From positions 15,715,774-15,779,773 of the forward strand of contig NC_092195.1 in the NCBI RefSeq assembly GCF_043641665.1: a stretch of DNA of 64,000 bases. The letters run 5' to 3'. The position numbers and the translations under genes are program-made. A model generated the notes under the pieces. The model saw nothing but the letters and a program-made list of their open reading frames with translations, made no database searches and had not been told where the DNA came from. Source of the DNA: Enoplosus armatus (lineage: Eukaryota > Chordata > Actinopteri > Centrarchiformes > Enoplosidae). Shown piece after piece: positions 47,219 to 60,184 of this stretch (its first letter is position 1; each line of letters opens with the position of its first letter).

Positions 47219-47298
<80 letters not shown>

Positions 47299-47300
47299 GT
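47219..47300. repeat. (AT)36 microsatellite
   Basis: 72-bp perfect AT tract (47219-47290) with a short imperfect tail. Self-complementary, so able to extrude a cruciform. Arrays like this are prone to length change and to assembly error. Confidence 0.97.
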
Positions 47301-48660
47301 TCACCATATATTTGGCCTACCTCATTGCTTTCTCACACAGAGGGAGAGGAAATTAAAGAGGAATGCGGGTGAAAATAAGAAAGCGTGTTATGGTGCCGAG
47401 TATAGAGGGAGTTGAGGGGTAATTTTAGATGATGACAGTGCTTCCTCTCCTAACTCTAGTTCTGGCATCCGAAACACACAGATAGTGAAAGACCCTGGCT
47501 GTAATGTTACACTCAGTAAGTATAGGCAACAGTGAGTGAATGTATGGCTGTATATGTCTGTGTGTGTGGTGAGGAAGGGAATTGAGAAGCTTTCACTTGT
47601 GCCGATCTGTCATGAAAAATATCTCCTGTATTGCCTGTGGTCTGGCTGATTGGAAAGGAGAAAAAAAAGAAAAAAGAGTGGATTCGGCTCTCAGAGAAGC
47701 ATATACAAGCGCACACACAACAAATATATAAATACACCAGCACCATCTTTGTGAAAGCAGGGGATAAACACAGGGTATTCCCTCATCGCCCCTGGCTCCC
47801 GTTTCTGTCGACGGATGGAAACAGAGAGGAAGTCTCAAAAAAGAGTGCGAGAGGGAGAAAATTATAGATCTCTCTGTCACCGTCTGCTTATGTCATGAAA
47901 ACCGGCCGACCACATAGCATTAGCCGGGATGGTTCAGCGCACGCAGACATTGAGACATGGCATTAGCAGCATGTGAAAGGTTTTGTGCACCTACGTCACA
48001 GTACAAAAAAAAAGGGAAAAACGGAAACAAACAAACCAAAAAAAAAAGGAGAGCCAGTCAGGCTGTTTTTTTTACTAACCGGTAAATTAAAGCATGCGAG
48101 CTTCGTCGGGAAAAGAGAGAAGACTACACGAGGGAGGGAGACTTCCCGAAGATGACGGTGTGGTCTTTGAGTGTCTTAGCCGTGCAGTCGCTCCCACCGC
48201 AGATCAAAGGCAGAGAAGTGGCTTGGCTCTCAGCGGCATTAAGTCACGTTAAGCCTAGACGGAGGGCATACACATGCTCCCACAAATAAAGCTGGCTGGG
48301 ATTAGACTGACAATGGCCCACAGTGAGTCACAGGCTTTCAAACAAGGTCAGACCACAGTCACACAAGCAGAGAGCGCACAGGAAATAAAAGATGGGCTGA
48401 ACTGCTTAAGGTGCGCTTGATTTAATTTACTGGTGTAATGAAAACCTTAATGTTTTTGCGGTTTGTTTCATTGCTACATTTGGGATGTGATGTTTAACAT
48501 CCAGTACCAACGCTCAGTGCCGATGCAGGAAGCCGTATGCCATTTATGTAGTGAGGCGGAAAGTAAAGGTGTTAAGATGGAGGATGTGAATGTAGCCGGT
48601 CTGCTTTTAACATTTGAATTTTAAAGTGTTTTAATTACATAACCCTTACCACACCTTAAA
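47301..48660. other. Intronic sequence, no feature recognised
   Basis: A-rich patches at 47655-47680 and 48003-48050. No exon recognised. Confidence 0.5.
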
Positions 48661-48681
48661 GTTGATTTTGCGACACCCATG

Positions 48682-48695
48682 GTTACCATGGTAAC
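48682..48695. promoter_or_regulatory. Perfect palindromic RFX X-box motif
   Basis: GTTACCATGGTAAC is a fully symmetric match to GTTRCCNNGGYAAC, the RFX-family X-box. It is the second perfect X-box in this intron. Function is inference. Confidence 0.55.
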
Positions 48696-48699
48696 AGCC

Positions 48700-49915
48700 A
48701 GCACGGTTTAATACTACAATAAACAGGAGGAAATTCAACAGAAGAGCAACTGGCATATCTGTTTACCGCGCAACCAAACAACCTGATGTTGTTTTAATAA
48801 AGTCGGTGAGTCAGTTGCGTTAACTTGCTGAGGAGTTGGAGGTGTGTAGCCCATCACCTCTCTCCCCACCTAACAGCTCACTGTGGCTGCTCCCATTACT
48901 TCCTTGCAAAAATTAGCCATATGAATCCAGTGTGGGAATGGTGGACTCCGCCACTCACAATGAAAACTACTATGTACTGTATTTCGCAATGATTATTGCA
49001 TTTCGCTGTGATTGTACCTTGATGATGTTACTGAATGATCAAATCACAACTTTGACAAACCATTTCAAACCATAACCATGTCTTTTCCTTACAATACTGT
49101 AGTTGTAGAGGTTGAATTTAATTTAATTTTTAAAGTTGCCATTAGGTGTAAAAAGAAATGTCCAATATCAACGTTTTGTCTGGTGAAAGGGTTGTTTAGC
49201 ACCGACACTGACATCATGGTTGAGTCTGCATGGTCTGAATTCTGTACACTGAGTTTAGATTGAGGCTTTAAAAGGGCCTTCAGAGACTTGACGGGTGAAA
49301 TAAAAAAGCAACAACTGACTTTCAGAACGCTTTATGAATGGCTGTGAAGGCAAACTGAGGGTCATGGAGTCACAGAACAAGAGAAAAAGCAAAGAGACAT
49401 AAAAACACACACACAAAAAAGGTGTCAAACTGAGTTTAAGTTGATAGAAAATCTTCACACACACATTCACTAAGGTTCCTCTAGTGTCACTGGGCTGTCA
49501 GCCTGCACATTAGACACCCGAGCATGGCAACACATTTGGACTTGCAAACACTACCTGTCAGCACCAATATAGGCCTAAGCTCATGCACAGATACACAAAC
49601 ACACACATGTGCACACACAATAACGCATGCACACGCAAACTTATAAAAACAGAGAGCGACAGCCAGCGAAGGGGAGCGCGGACGATGGCTTTAAATATCG
49701 ATGTGATGAAAGGGCGAGGCTCCACAGATTCGAGGAAAGACGAGATAGAGGGAGACAGAGAGGGAGAGAGTTCAGAGGGGGAACATGGGGAGATCAAAGG
49801 GGTGTTTCAGAGTCAATCCCTTGTTGGACTGTTTTAGAGCTGGTGGCTGTCAGCAGGCATGAGAGCAAACACCTACAAATGTGACGCAGGGACTGGTTTA
49901 CATGCAAAGCTTTGC
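48700..49915. other. Intronic sequence, no feature recognised
   Basis: Complex sequence with CA-rich patches at 49405-49465 and 49595-49640. No exon recognised. Confidence 0.5.
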
Positions 49916-49919
49916 TGCT

Positions 49920-49921
<2 letters not shown>

Positions 49922-49958
<37 letters not shown>

Positions 49959-49961
49959 CAC
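49922..49961. repeat. (AC)n microsatellite
   Basis: AC tract of 30 bp (to 49951), one G interruption, then CA to 49961. Confidence 0.95.
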
Positions 49962-49964
49962 TGA

Positions 49965-50695
49965 GTGTACACACAGAGAGGCTGGTGCGCAAACACATCA
50001 TTATCCCAGATGAGAATACAAAAATAAACGTTATCTACATGCTTCTGAGGAAATCTCTCGTTTTCTCTTGTATTTACATCCACACATCTTCTGTATCTTT
50101 TCACGTTTTATTCCACACACCTCTTACTGCTTGAGTCCCACTAAATTAAGGGTGCTTCTATCCAAAGTGTCTGACAGTCCAGCATACCTTTTTTAGCCTG
50201 GGTGGCCCCAGTGAGAATCACGTTCCCGTCTGTGGCAGCATTAGCACCTTTTCCTAAGTTACACAGCCTCTTAAAACAGCGTGAAGTTGTTGGGTCATCG
50301 TCTTATGTCCTATTTCACAGTAACAGTGTTTCAAGTCTCATTTTGTGTGTGCTCTCCTTGTTGCTGAAAGACAGGCGACATGAACACATAATATAATGAG
50401 TGGTTGTCATCGTAGCAGAGAAGCAGCACAGCGGATTATCATTGCAAGCAGTTGTCACAAAGGTGCTTAAGAATCTTAGATTTCCCACTGACACGGAGAC
50501 ATGATTATTTTAGTAATACTCAAGGCGTCACACTGCATCCCTGTCTACGAAGAAATACGCTCATATAAAACAAATTTCTATTAGCGAATACATTTTGTGG
50601 TAAACATAAGTAATGCTGCCTGGGCTACCTTTTTTATTAGCAACATAACAAGCCAACGTTTATACTGAATGGATTCATAAAATATTTCCTACTAA
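49965..50695. other. Intronic sequence, no feature recognised
   Basis: Complex sequence with no recognised exon or repeat. Confidence 0.5.
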
Positions 50696-50699
50696 CATC

Positions 50700-50960
50700 T
50701 TTTGTTTTCCCTCCAATAGAGTGCTGCAGGAATGAGTCCTAAAACCCGGAAATTAGTTAGTATTTTTACACGTCCGGTTCCCTTGTATCGAAGTCAATGG
50801 GTTTTTGGTTAGATGCCTTTACAGTCTCATGTTTATACTCTGTATCTATATCTATTTTCTCTTAAAAGTTAAGCTTAGTGGTGGTGACGTTGAAGTAATG
50901 CGATCGTGGCGTAGTTCATTTATGTGCCAAATGTATTTGTTAGTGTATCGTTGGGTTTTT
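50700..50960 (+). mobile_element. Interspersed repeat family H (teleost type)
   Basis: aatgagtcctaaaacccgga, then cgtccggttcccttgtatcg, then aagtcaatgggtttttg, then ggtggtgacgttgaagtaat matches in order a repeat I recall from other percomorph introns. Only one copy is seen here. Confidence 0.4.
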
Positions 50961-50964
50961 GAAA

Positions 50965-53380
50965 GAGGTCAGTATCTCAGCGTTCTCTTTCATTATTCAA
51001 GTGAAGTAAAAACATCAAAATCACTCAAACAAAATGGTTGCAGGATAACAGAAACATTTATTCTTGTTATGTGCTCCATCCTCTCCTTCGCTTTCTTTAA
51101 CACCCACACAAATAATCAATCTGAAACCTGACATTTCCAACCTCTCCTATAGGAAAATAGATGCAGATTGAACCAAGTAATTCAACAAAGCAGTTTGCTG
51201 GGGCCATGAGAGCAGCTATCACCTGTTTTCATTTGTGCTTTCTTTTTTTTTTTTTTCTTTTTTTGCTCTTCCTTCTGGCAAAAACATCACCTATTGTTTC
51301 GCCGTGATTGTGCGTCTCGCACCTTCCATTCACATCTGTGTGAGACGGTCTATTCAGCTGTGCGGAGGGAGGCTGACTCTATTCTTGTACTGTGCCAGTT
51401 TCACATTGACTGGACAAATAAGTGATCGCCCAGGTCATTTATCTTACATACTCCACACAAATACAGTACACGGAGGGGGGAAAATGTGTGAACAGCTGAA
51501 CTGAGTGAACCGTGGCATTTTTCTTCCGACGAATGACCTCCATGGGAAGCATGATACTGCCTTTACTTTGTTTCTACTGAGAGAGAGAGCGATACAGTAT
51601 AGAGGGGGAGATAGAGGAAACAGAGAGCAGGATGTGTTCTTCCAGGATACTGACCACATGTTTCCCCCCCACTGTGACTCGCTGGCCCCTTTTCCTCTGG
51701 AGGATTAGCCCGTGTATGTGTGTGTGAAGAGGTTGGCATTGGCTGATGGGTTGCAAGGCAAAGAGCTTCCCCCCACTTTGTAGAAGTGTGGTTGGTTTCT
51801 CTTCCTCACACAACACAGGCGTGCACACACACACACACACACACACACACCACAACTTTTTCCAGTCCACCAGGCCTTTCAAAGCATATACATCCACAAC
51901 CACACACAGAGAAACATGCACACACATACACAGGCTTTTCTCAATCCGGGCAGCTCTAAAGCAGAGATACAAACTGAGAAACACACAGAACACATATAAG
52001 GCATCTGGCTCATGCTGTTCAGGTCTGGGAGGAATAGTTAACAGCAGCTGTGAAGGCTTTCTCTGCACTTTCCTCTGGCTTCTCTGTTATGTTCAAGCAC
52101 ACAATCTCCTCTCCTAAGTCTTACTATACAGAAACGTCACAGTGGACACTACAGAATACTAAAGAATCTGTTTTGCTGAGGACTCTCTGGTTCTAGACAG
52201 AGCAAAATGACGATGATGACAAACCCTTTACATGAAAAAGGTTGACAATGTGCTAGAGGGCATGTGTGAGCTGCAACAGCCTCTGAAAAAGAATTGAACT
52301 GTGTCCGAAATCAAAAATTCCCACAATGGAAGAAAAGAAATAGTGTCCATCGCATTCCTGCTGAGAACCCCACAGTGCAAAACGCTGTGTTTTATAGATG
52401 CAAAAATTACCGGTGCCACTCTACACCTTCAGTGATTACAAAGTGTCTGAAATCTCGATTTTCTCTTTGCTATTACAGTAATCTACTGACTATCTATTAT
52501 ATAGCAAGTAGTGAATGAGTGAACAAGGGAGTCATTTCAGACGCAGCCTTGGTGATTACTTTTCTCATTTAGATTCAGTTCTTTGAACTTTGCCTGGCAG
52601 ACAAGGTTTAAAATGCATATCAGGGTGTCGTATTGCCATGACAGCAGATATCTGTTAATAAGGCCAAAGAGGAAGTCATTGGCTCATTAAGGAGCCCCAC
52701 GGAGGAGGTCTTCCTGTTTTGTTTGCTATGTAACTAGGCGATTTATCAAATTACAATTACAATGTGCAGATTGCGTTGCTATTTTCTTGATTTAATTCAT
52801 TTTCCCCTCATACAGCACTAGCTTCCCTGGGATATTTTTCAAAACGATATGTGACGCCAAATCAAGTTTTGTGTAAATTTGAAGATGCCTTAAAGCCCCA
52901 GAGCTGCATGTATTTACAGTAGAGGTGTTCAATCTGCAGTGGGAATTTAGGTGTGAAGAAATGTAAGCACAAATATGAAAAGCAGTGACACAGCCGACCT
53001 AACTACTGCACAGCAGGTCAGAGGATGAATCAGAGGGCCAAACCAAACCTGTATTTACGCATGAAAAGAACACCAACCTTTCTGCAGACTCCTTGCACAG
53101 ATCGAGGTCTGGTTATGCCAAATTAGCAGGAATTGAACCACTAACCACAGCAGAGTTAAGTGCCCTGCTCTGTCCAATTATAATACTGCACCTGAAAACA
53201 TAATATCCACATGTGTGCACGTAAGCCGCACTGACCTCAGCATGATTTTTAATCTAATCAACACCCAACCATGTGTGTTAACGAACAGTGGGGTCTCACA
53301 AGGCGCCATCATCTTCCTAACTACCTATCATTACCACCTCACCTCTGTATATTTCCTCACCTCTCTCTCTGCCTTTTCTC
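50965..53380. other. Intronic sequence, mostly unique
   Basis: T-run at 51241-51265 and a CA tract at 51824. No coding exon recognised. Confidence 0.5.
51824..51850. repeat. (CA)13 microsatellite
   Basis: 27-bp CA tract with CA-rich degenerate sequence to about 51930. Confidence 0.95.
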
Positions 53381-53383
53381 CAG

Positions 53384-53481
53384 CAGGAAGGCGTCCATGC
53401 TCGAAGGCTTTTGCGTTTGATCTCCTCTCCCCCTTTAAGGAGTGCTGCCCTGCCGCTTGTAAGACTCTGGGAGATCTAATG
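53384..53481 (+). other. Exon-like segment with strong splice sites (unproven)
   Basis: A long pyrimidine tract (ctctctctctgccttttctc) ends in CAG at 53383, followed by a second CAG (a NAGNAG acceptor). The segment closes with AATG|gtgagtacg at 53481/53482, giving 98 bp. One plus frame is open throughout but matches no protein I know. It runs antisense to ext1. It may be a chance pseudo-exon. Confidence 0.28.
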
Positions 53482-53484
53482 GTG

Positions 53485-56400
53485 AGTACGGGCATCAGGG
53501 AATATCCCACAGAGCCAAACAAGGCATCAAATCACATGGCGTCAAAACAAGGAGGAAGAGGGTAGCAGTAATTTGAGGCAGGTAAAGTGTGAGGAAAAAA
53601 TAGGACGCAGAGGTGTGCTTTTACCATCTTCCTCCTGTTACCCTCTTCCCCTTGGCCAACTAAACCCAAACGCTTTCCAATGCAGCAGAAAGTAGCAGCC
53701 GATGCTCATCATGTGATTATCCCCAGAGATCCATTTTCCTGCGTCTCTGTTCTCTCACTGCCAGATACCTATACATCCTCTTCTAGCCCTCCTCCACCGC
53801 CACCTGCCTTCGTCGCCTCTTCCTCGCACCTCCTCCTCATTGCCAAAGTCCCTAATGAGGCTCTGTGGGAACGCTCTCTGGCTCCCTCCCTGAAGATAGA
53901 CCTGTTCGCTTTCTGTTGTTTCTGAGGAGTTGCTGGAACGGATTGTCTGCCACACGTACCATATGGCCTAGCCGCCCCGGCATTCATGCAACAAAAACAC
54001 ACAAACGCACAGGCAAGCAAGCAATCACGCACTTACATTTCTGATGCACGTGTTCTTCAGGCTCGCATGCACACACATCTTCACGTGTTAATTTACGAAG
54101 GATAAACACATGTGAGCACACAGCGATGTACACACACGAGCACAAGCGCACACACGTTAATAAAAGGTTAGGAGGACGGATAAATAAATGGGCTCAGTCT
54201 GTCACTGAAAAATCCCTCGTCGATTATTTGGCAAATTAAGTCGCCTTCATCCCTCGCCATTTAAAATGTGGGGAAGTGAAACCCACTTAAACAGGGAAAC
54301 ATGACACTTGATTTATTTAGCGCCTAAACACCCTGAACACTTCCTAAGGTGTGCTGGTATGTCACGTTTGAGTGCTACAGCTTCATGTTGGGAAAGCACT
54401 GGCACCATTATTGTTCATTCTATTTCACGGAAATAGTCTGCTTTTAAGTCATGTCGGGTTGTAGTTTGTAGAGTCACAAATATGTGAATACATGTTAATG
54501 CTTGTGTTTTAAAACCAGGAATGAGGAATAAAAGGCGTTTGACTGGCCTTTATTAAAACGGCCTTCAGGCTAGCAATCAGCCGGCTGTAGCAAGCAACCT
54601 TTACTTATTATTTCACAGGTTGAAGAGCGGAAGTGCGAGTACAACAGGATAACAGCTTAACTGAATGCTGCAGTGCTCTAGCTGTTACGCAGCTAATCGA
54701 TTCATTTGAATGAGGCTGGTCAAATACGTGACAGAGCACCTTCCTGGATACTTTGAAATGAGAATGCTGTATTTCTGTTAACTTTGCGACCATCGTGACA
54801 AAAGATACAGTAATTCCTGCTGTGATCACTTTTCAGAGCTGTAAAATCCTGTCTCATGGGATTACAAACTACTGTGCCTTCAAACTTATGGAGCTGTTTC
54901 TCAAACTGAACTTCCTGCATCATATTAAGTCTTGAAGGCAACACGGCCCACCAACGCAGGCCTCTGCGTTGTGTGTTGCCTGCTACTCCAGCACTACATC
55001 TGACACCACACGAATGAAGTTTTACCAGAGGACAAATACATAGGGGATCAGTAAAATGAAATATATAAACGTAAACAGCACCATCCACCACACCAAAATT
55101 CACAAACTAGACCAAATAATAGATGAAATGTGAACCGGTTTGGCTGCATTCATTACAAAATCGTGCAGAGGACCACACAGGCCGACCATGGAATGACTCT
55201 CTGCTGCTGGCGAAGAGCTTAATGAGAAAACATTGGCTCGGCTGTTTCTGAATTGAACGGCAAAGATGTTTAGCTGCTCTCTCTCTCCAACAATATGCTG
55301 GTAATTGGATAATAAACTCTACCTTGATGGAGAGCTGAGAATATTGTGGTTTTTCTTTTTTAGCGCAGTAAAGGTCTGAGCCTGATGGGCTTAACAGGCG
55401 GTTGTTGAGGATATTGAGTGCATCGTGATGGGTCAGATCCGTTCTGTTTTGCTTGCCCTTCTCCTCACTCCCCTTCACTTCTCTCACGTTCTCCCGCTGC
55501 CTCTCTCTCTCTGTCTCCCTCTATGCTTCCTCCTCTCTATCTCTCTTCAGTCTCTCTCTCTCTCCGTCTCTGAGTCATGCAGTTAGCAAGCAGACTGTTT
55601 TGTCCAGGTCTATTTCTGGATGTCATGCTGTGGAAGGGAAAAATAAGATTAAAAACAGAGAGAGAGAGGGAGAGAAAGAGAGATATTTCCCCGCGGCTTA
55701 AGGATCTAGGAAACTTAAACCGTTTTATTCAAAAAAATGATACTCAGCAAAAAGGACAGTCTGTCACCAAGGCGGTATAAACACGCACAGCCTGCACACA
55801 CAACCGACATTAAAAAGAACTAAAATATCATAACCATTCCTCATCTCCCACACGGAGAGTCGGGATGCCACTGGCTGCATTATAGTGAGCCCATAGCTGC
55901 TTGCAGTTCAATCGATAACTGAACCTGATAACCATTTAACAAATTGATTTTTGAAACAGAGCTTTAAATGGATAAAGGGCTGCAGATATGCGTTTCGAAA
56001 ATGAAACCCTGCAAGCTTTATTTCTTATGTTTCATACTCAACCAAGCTGTTTTTCTCTTTTTGTAATCATTCTCCTACTTTATTCCACCTCTCTCTCTCT
56101 GATAATCCAAAACTTTTCGGGTACCCGTCCAATTATTAGCGCTTTGTGATGCATGAAGTTTAGAAGTTTTCACACTTTTTGTCAGTTGAAAAACACGAGA
56201 AATGCCGCTTGAAAAGAGGAATATGGAGCTATGTTCTGTATTCAGGAAGACAATTTATTCCTTTCATCCAAGCTGATGGAAGCACACCTGATTTTCATTT
56301 TTTGTGACATTTAAAAGTTTCCTTGAAACGCACTTGACAGTTTGATGGAAACTCTGTGAGTCATCAGGGGGAAAAAAGGGCACAAAAAAAGGTTTGCAGA

Positions 56401-56740
56401 ATAAAATTTAAGCAATTTACAAAAAGTTTTCTAAAGGCAATGAGACACTAATATTGCAAAAGCAGCTATGGGAAATCATTGAATCTCTCACTTTCAACAT
56501 GAATTCTATCTTCCCCTCTCATTCTTTGGTCCTGTTTCTTGTTGTTAACCTTGGAAACCCAACTCCAGCTGTCCTCCCTTTGATAAAGGTCATCAGCTTT
56601 GGACCTAACAGAGACTGTGGAACAAGAAAAGAGGAGTCATTCCCTCCCTCATGGATCATAACAAACGCTCTATATTCATCATTCCTCCCATTAGATCACT
56701 GCTGACCGAGATATTCCACTGCCTTTTTTCGCTGTTTCAC
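53485..56740. other. Intronic sequence, mixed
   Basis: CA-rich degenerate stretch at 53995-54150, TC-rich at 55480-55575 and GA-rich at 55656-55685. Minus-strand open frames at 54720-55103 and 55107-55487 (about 126 codons each) match no family I know. Confidence 0.5.
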
Positions 56741-56744
56741 TCAG

Positions 56745-56784
56745 GCCACCAAGTTCCCCTTCCTACCTTGCCAAAGAGGTCAAG
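56745..56784 (+). other. 40-bp exon-like segment with strong splice sites (unproven)
   Basis: The acceptor gccttttttcgctgtttcac plus tcag ends at 56744, and the donor CAAG|gtaagttc starts at 56785. The segment between is 40 bp. Same strand as 53384-53481 and 3.3 kb further on. Small exons of this size exist but chance is likely. Confidence 0.22.
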
Positions 56785-56789
56785 GTAAG

Positions 56790-59700
56790 TTCAGTTCATC
56801 CCTACCCTCCCCGTGTGAAGATCCTATGGAGAGTAATCCCTCACTGGTCTGACACACACATGCATGCAAACAGGGCTATGTGTTCACTGGAAACTACCGA
56901 GGTGTGTCTGTGACTCAAGATTTACGTGGAAAACTGAAGCGGGGGGAATAAGGGAAAAAAAAGGCAAAGCATGAGGCGTGTTTTCTCCTGGACAAACGGC
57001 AGCAACAGCAGCCTTTTTCTGCTGCCAGGCGGTAAAGGCCGGTCCCCGCGGATCAGCCGAAAGCCCAAGAATGTGACTTCTCGTACGTCGGCTGGGCTGA
57101 GCTTTGAGCTTTGATCCCTGACTGAAGAGAAAGTCGGATTTTCCGGCACAGTGAGTGACGGGTTGGCAAAAAAGGGTTGGGACTGGGAAAAGCCGGGCGG
57201 TTACTAAGGCGAAAGGGATTGTTGTGTGTGTGCGGGAGAGAGAAAAAGGACGGGGGGGGGGGGGTAAAATGGCACCACACATCCTCTCATTTTTCAACTC
57301 CTTTCTTTCATCCCCCCCCCCAACCCTAAGTCATTTCTTTCTTGGCAACTGCCGGCTAAAAAGCTTTTCTGAATGAGACAGAGGAGATACGAAGGGCTAA
57401 GACTTGTCTGTAGTGTCTCTGGGGGCTTTTGCAGGAAGCACTGTACCAGAGAGGGAAGGAGATAGATTCCCGGACAAGCGGGGAACAATGGCGGTGACAT
57501 GGCATAACTAATCGATATGAGAGAGCTCTAACTTGGGGACGGGGGTCATGTCTCTTGATGAGGCAGGCCCCGTCTCTCCCAGCCTGTTCCACGCTCTCTC
57601 TCCGGTCCCGCCATCCTGCCATCCCTCCACACCCTTCATTTCCTTTCTCAGCGGACATCCTTTGAAATGCTAAACAAATCAGGGCAAAGTCCACACCTCG
57701 GCTTTCCCCTCAAGACGGCCAGCTAATTTTTCCCTGGCACCGCTCGGTTCACCCGGGCCAATCCGCTCTTCCCTCCCAGGAAGCTAGTGTTGATGGAGGG
57801 ATAAGAGCCTGAAAACCAGCAGATTAGGGCTGTTAAAAAATAAATAGTGACTTTGTTGTCTATCATTACTGATAGCAGAATAATGGCAACTTGGCACAAC
57901 TAAAACATTTGCTTTCATTCTCACCACAATTAGCTCTTGTGCCTGAATAAAAACTGTAGTTTTAACTTGATAGGTTTCTTTTTATTCTGTAATATCAAAC
58001 TGTCGACTCTCGTCTCGTCTGTCTGGTCCAACTCAAGTCGGTCTGTTCCTTTGTCTATACTTTTAATGTGTTTCTGTTTTGCATTATTCATGAATTCTTC
58101 TCTGTTCCTGCATGTTTAATCACAGACTTGTGTGATTATGATCAAGATAAAAATAATCAAGGTATTCAGTACTTTTGCAGACGTAGATGATCCTGTAAAA
58201 CAGTTCATCTTTCACCCATTAATTGTTGCCATTTCACCATATTTTTGTCTACTAAGTGGGCTGTCTACCTTCTGCTTGGCATTGTCATCATAAAGAAATC
58301 TCCTCAGTAATTGCTATGAAATATTGCAGGTCCTCCTTCCATGTTTCCATGGGGAATGTATATCCCCAGCTCTCCAATTCATGGCACTTTTTGGCTGCAG
58401 GAACTTTTCCAGGATCCCAGGAATCATTTTGGGAACAAAGGACCTCTGAGTTTTGGTCTCTGGTTTATAGTTACTGCACATTCTTGCCCTTTATAGTATG
58501 TTCCAGTGGTCCAGGAACTAAACGTTTCTGACAGTGTCAAACCTTTGTAGCATTCATTCAGACTGTGAGCAAGCTCTGTTGTCGCTACCATCATTAGGAC
58601 TACAAATGGAAATTTGTGGATACGACATTTAATGTTATTGATACTTGATGCTACTTGGTGTTATTGATAGATAACAGTTATGTAGCCGACTGGTCTGAAA
58701 ACAAGTGAGATAAAGAGAAACAGTGGGCGAGTGAGAGACAGTGAGTGAGATAAACAAAACTGAAACTATATGTTATGTATGCTAATTGCCTCAATGTGGT
58801 TATATACAAAACAAAAAGAAAAACAAGCACATAAAACTTAGAGACAGACGTCTTGTCTCTCTTCAATCTCTTTCCACCTCTGCACGTCTACTTTTTAACA
58901 TTTGAATTTCCTCTTTACAACCCCCCACCCCCCACCGCCCCGCCTGAAAGTGTTAAAAGACAGAAGATATATTAGCCTATGATGCATGGGTGACATTTAA
59001 TGATGATGCAGATGGGTTACTATGCCAACAATTACAGCCAACTTCGCTAGATCTTGGTACTTTTGTTTCTTATGGCCTTCACGTAGATTTTATCCCATTT
59101 GTGAAGCTCTATCCTTGCTGAAGGCAGTGGTGCTGTTCCTTACAACCCCCGCTCATATATCACGGCCTTTACATCAACAGTACTCTTCTGAGAAATCCTT
59201 AATGAATATGGGCAGAGCCGAGGTGTCTGGTTCAAGTAAAAAAAAAAACACCCCAGAGACTGAAAATATGATGTTAAATGAGGTCTGGATGGAGCGGAGG
59301 TTAGCCTTGACCACTCTGGCTAAAACAGCTGTTTGCCTGTGCTATGTTGTGGTTTTAAACAAACACCATCACACACGCGTACATATACATACATATTTAT
59401 ACGCACACACACAGAGCCTGCCTGTTTCTGTGTTTTGGTCAGGAGCAAACCGAGCTTCTGTGGTCTGGTAGGGTTCAGCAACACACATGCTCTCTGTTTA
59501 TGTTGTGCTCACAGGCCTCCTGTGGTCCGCCTTGCTCCGGGCCTGACCCAATCTGCCGTCCCAGCACACCAATACTCACTGTCTCCAACTTTTTTCCTTT
59601 CTTTTCCCCCATCACATCACTCTAAAATACTTATTTAGCCGTCCCTTTCTACTTTTAAATCTCACTTTATTTTCTCCAAACTTCAAGATATTGATTCTAC

Positions 59701-59940
59701 TCTAAAACTCTCTTCTACTTACGTTTCGGTTGCAGACACAGAGATAACCATGCTTTTGGCTATGCCCAGGTCATTGGTTCATGGTGTGTGTAGTTTTGTA
59801 TGCATGCAGTCCATCTTTCTCGCCTCAATTTATTCCTCTTTCTTGCCTCAACTCACTTCTGACCCTGTTAATCTCTCTTTTCCCCTTCTCTCTCTCTCTC
59901 TCCGTCTGCCTCCCAACTCTCTGTCTGGTGCGTCTCATTT
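56790..59940. other. Intronic sequence, mixed
   Basis: G-run 57252-57264, C-run 57312-57321 and C-rich patch 58921-58942. Bases 56985-57150 hold several CpGs. Bases 58380-58530 carry repeated cagga and ggacc/ggtcc phrases that may be an old repeat. TC-rich at 59877-59905. Confidence 0.45.
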
Positions 59941-59945
59941 TGCAG

Positions 59946-60180
59946 TCTATTGTTGGAAGCCAGTGAGTTTACGGGGGAGCCGGTCGGCCTGAAAACACAA
60001 GCGGGGGTCGGCGTGGTCGCAGCCGAGCGTGACGGATACAATAACCCCTGCAGCGGAAGCACCCATGTGCTAAATTACTGCCACAAATGTTCTTCCATCA
60101 GGCCGCGGCAGGACCATCAGAGCCACTCAGCTATCTCAAGCCCTGACGCACTTTCCTTTTCCGTTACATAATTGCACCCT
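59946..60180. other. CpG-containing complex block, possible conserved element
   Basis: About 235 bp without simple repeats. It is rich in CpG for this window in 59970-60055 (for example ggagccggtcggcctg, ggtcggcgtggtcgcagcc, cgagcgtgacgg) and includes gatacaataac (SOX-like). A strong plus-strand acceptor (TC-rich tract ending TTTTGCAG) abuts it at 59945, with a donor-like CCA|gtgagt only 17 bp in. Confidence 0.25.
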
Positions 60181-60184
60181 GACC

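Noticed and set aside
54720..55487. Two consecutive minus-strand frames of about 126 codons on the ext1 strand
   Set aside because: They are separated by a stop, have no recognisable domain and lack flanking acceptor and donor sites. They do not resemble EXT1 exon 1.
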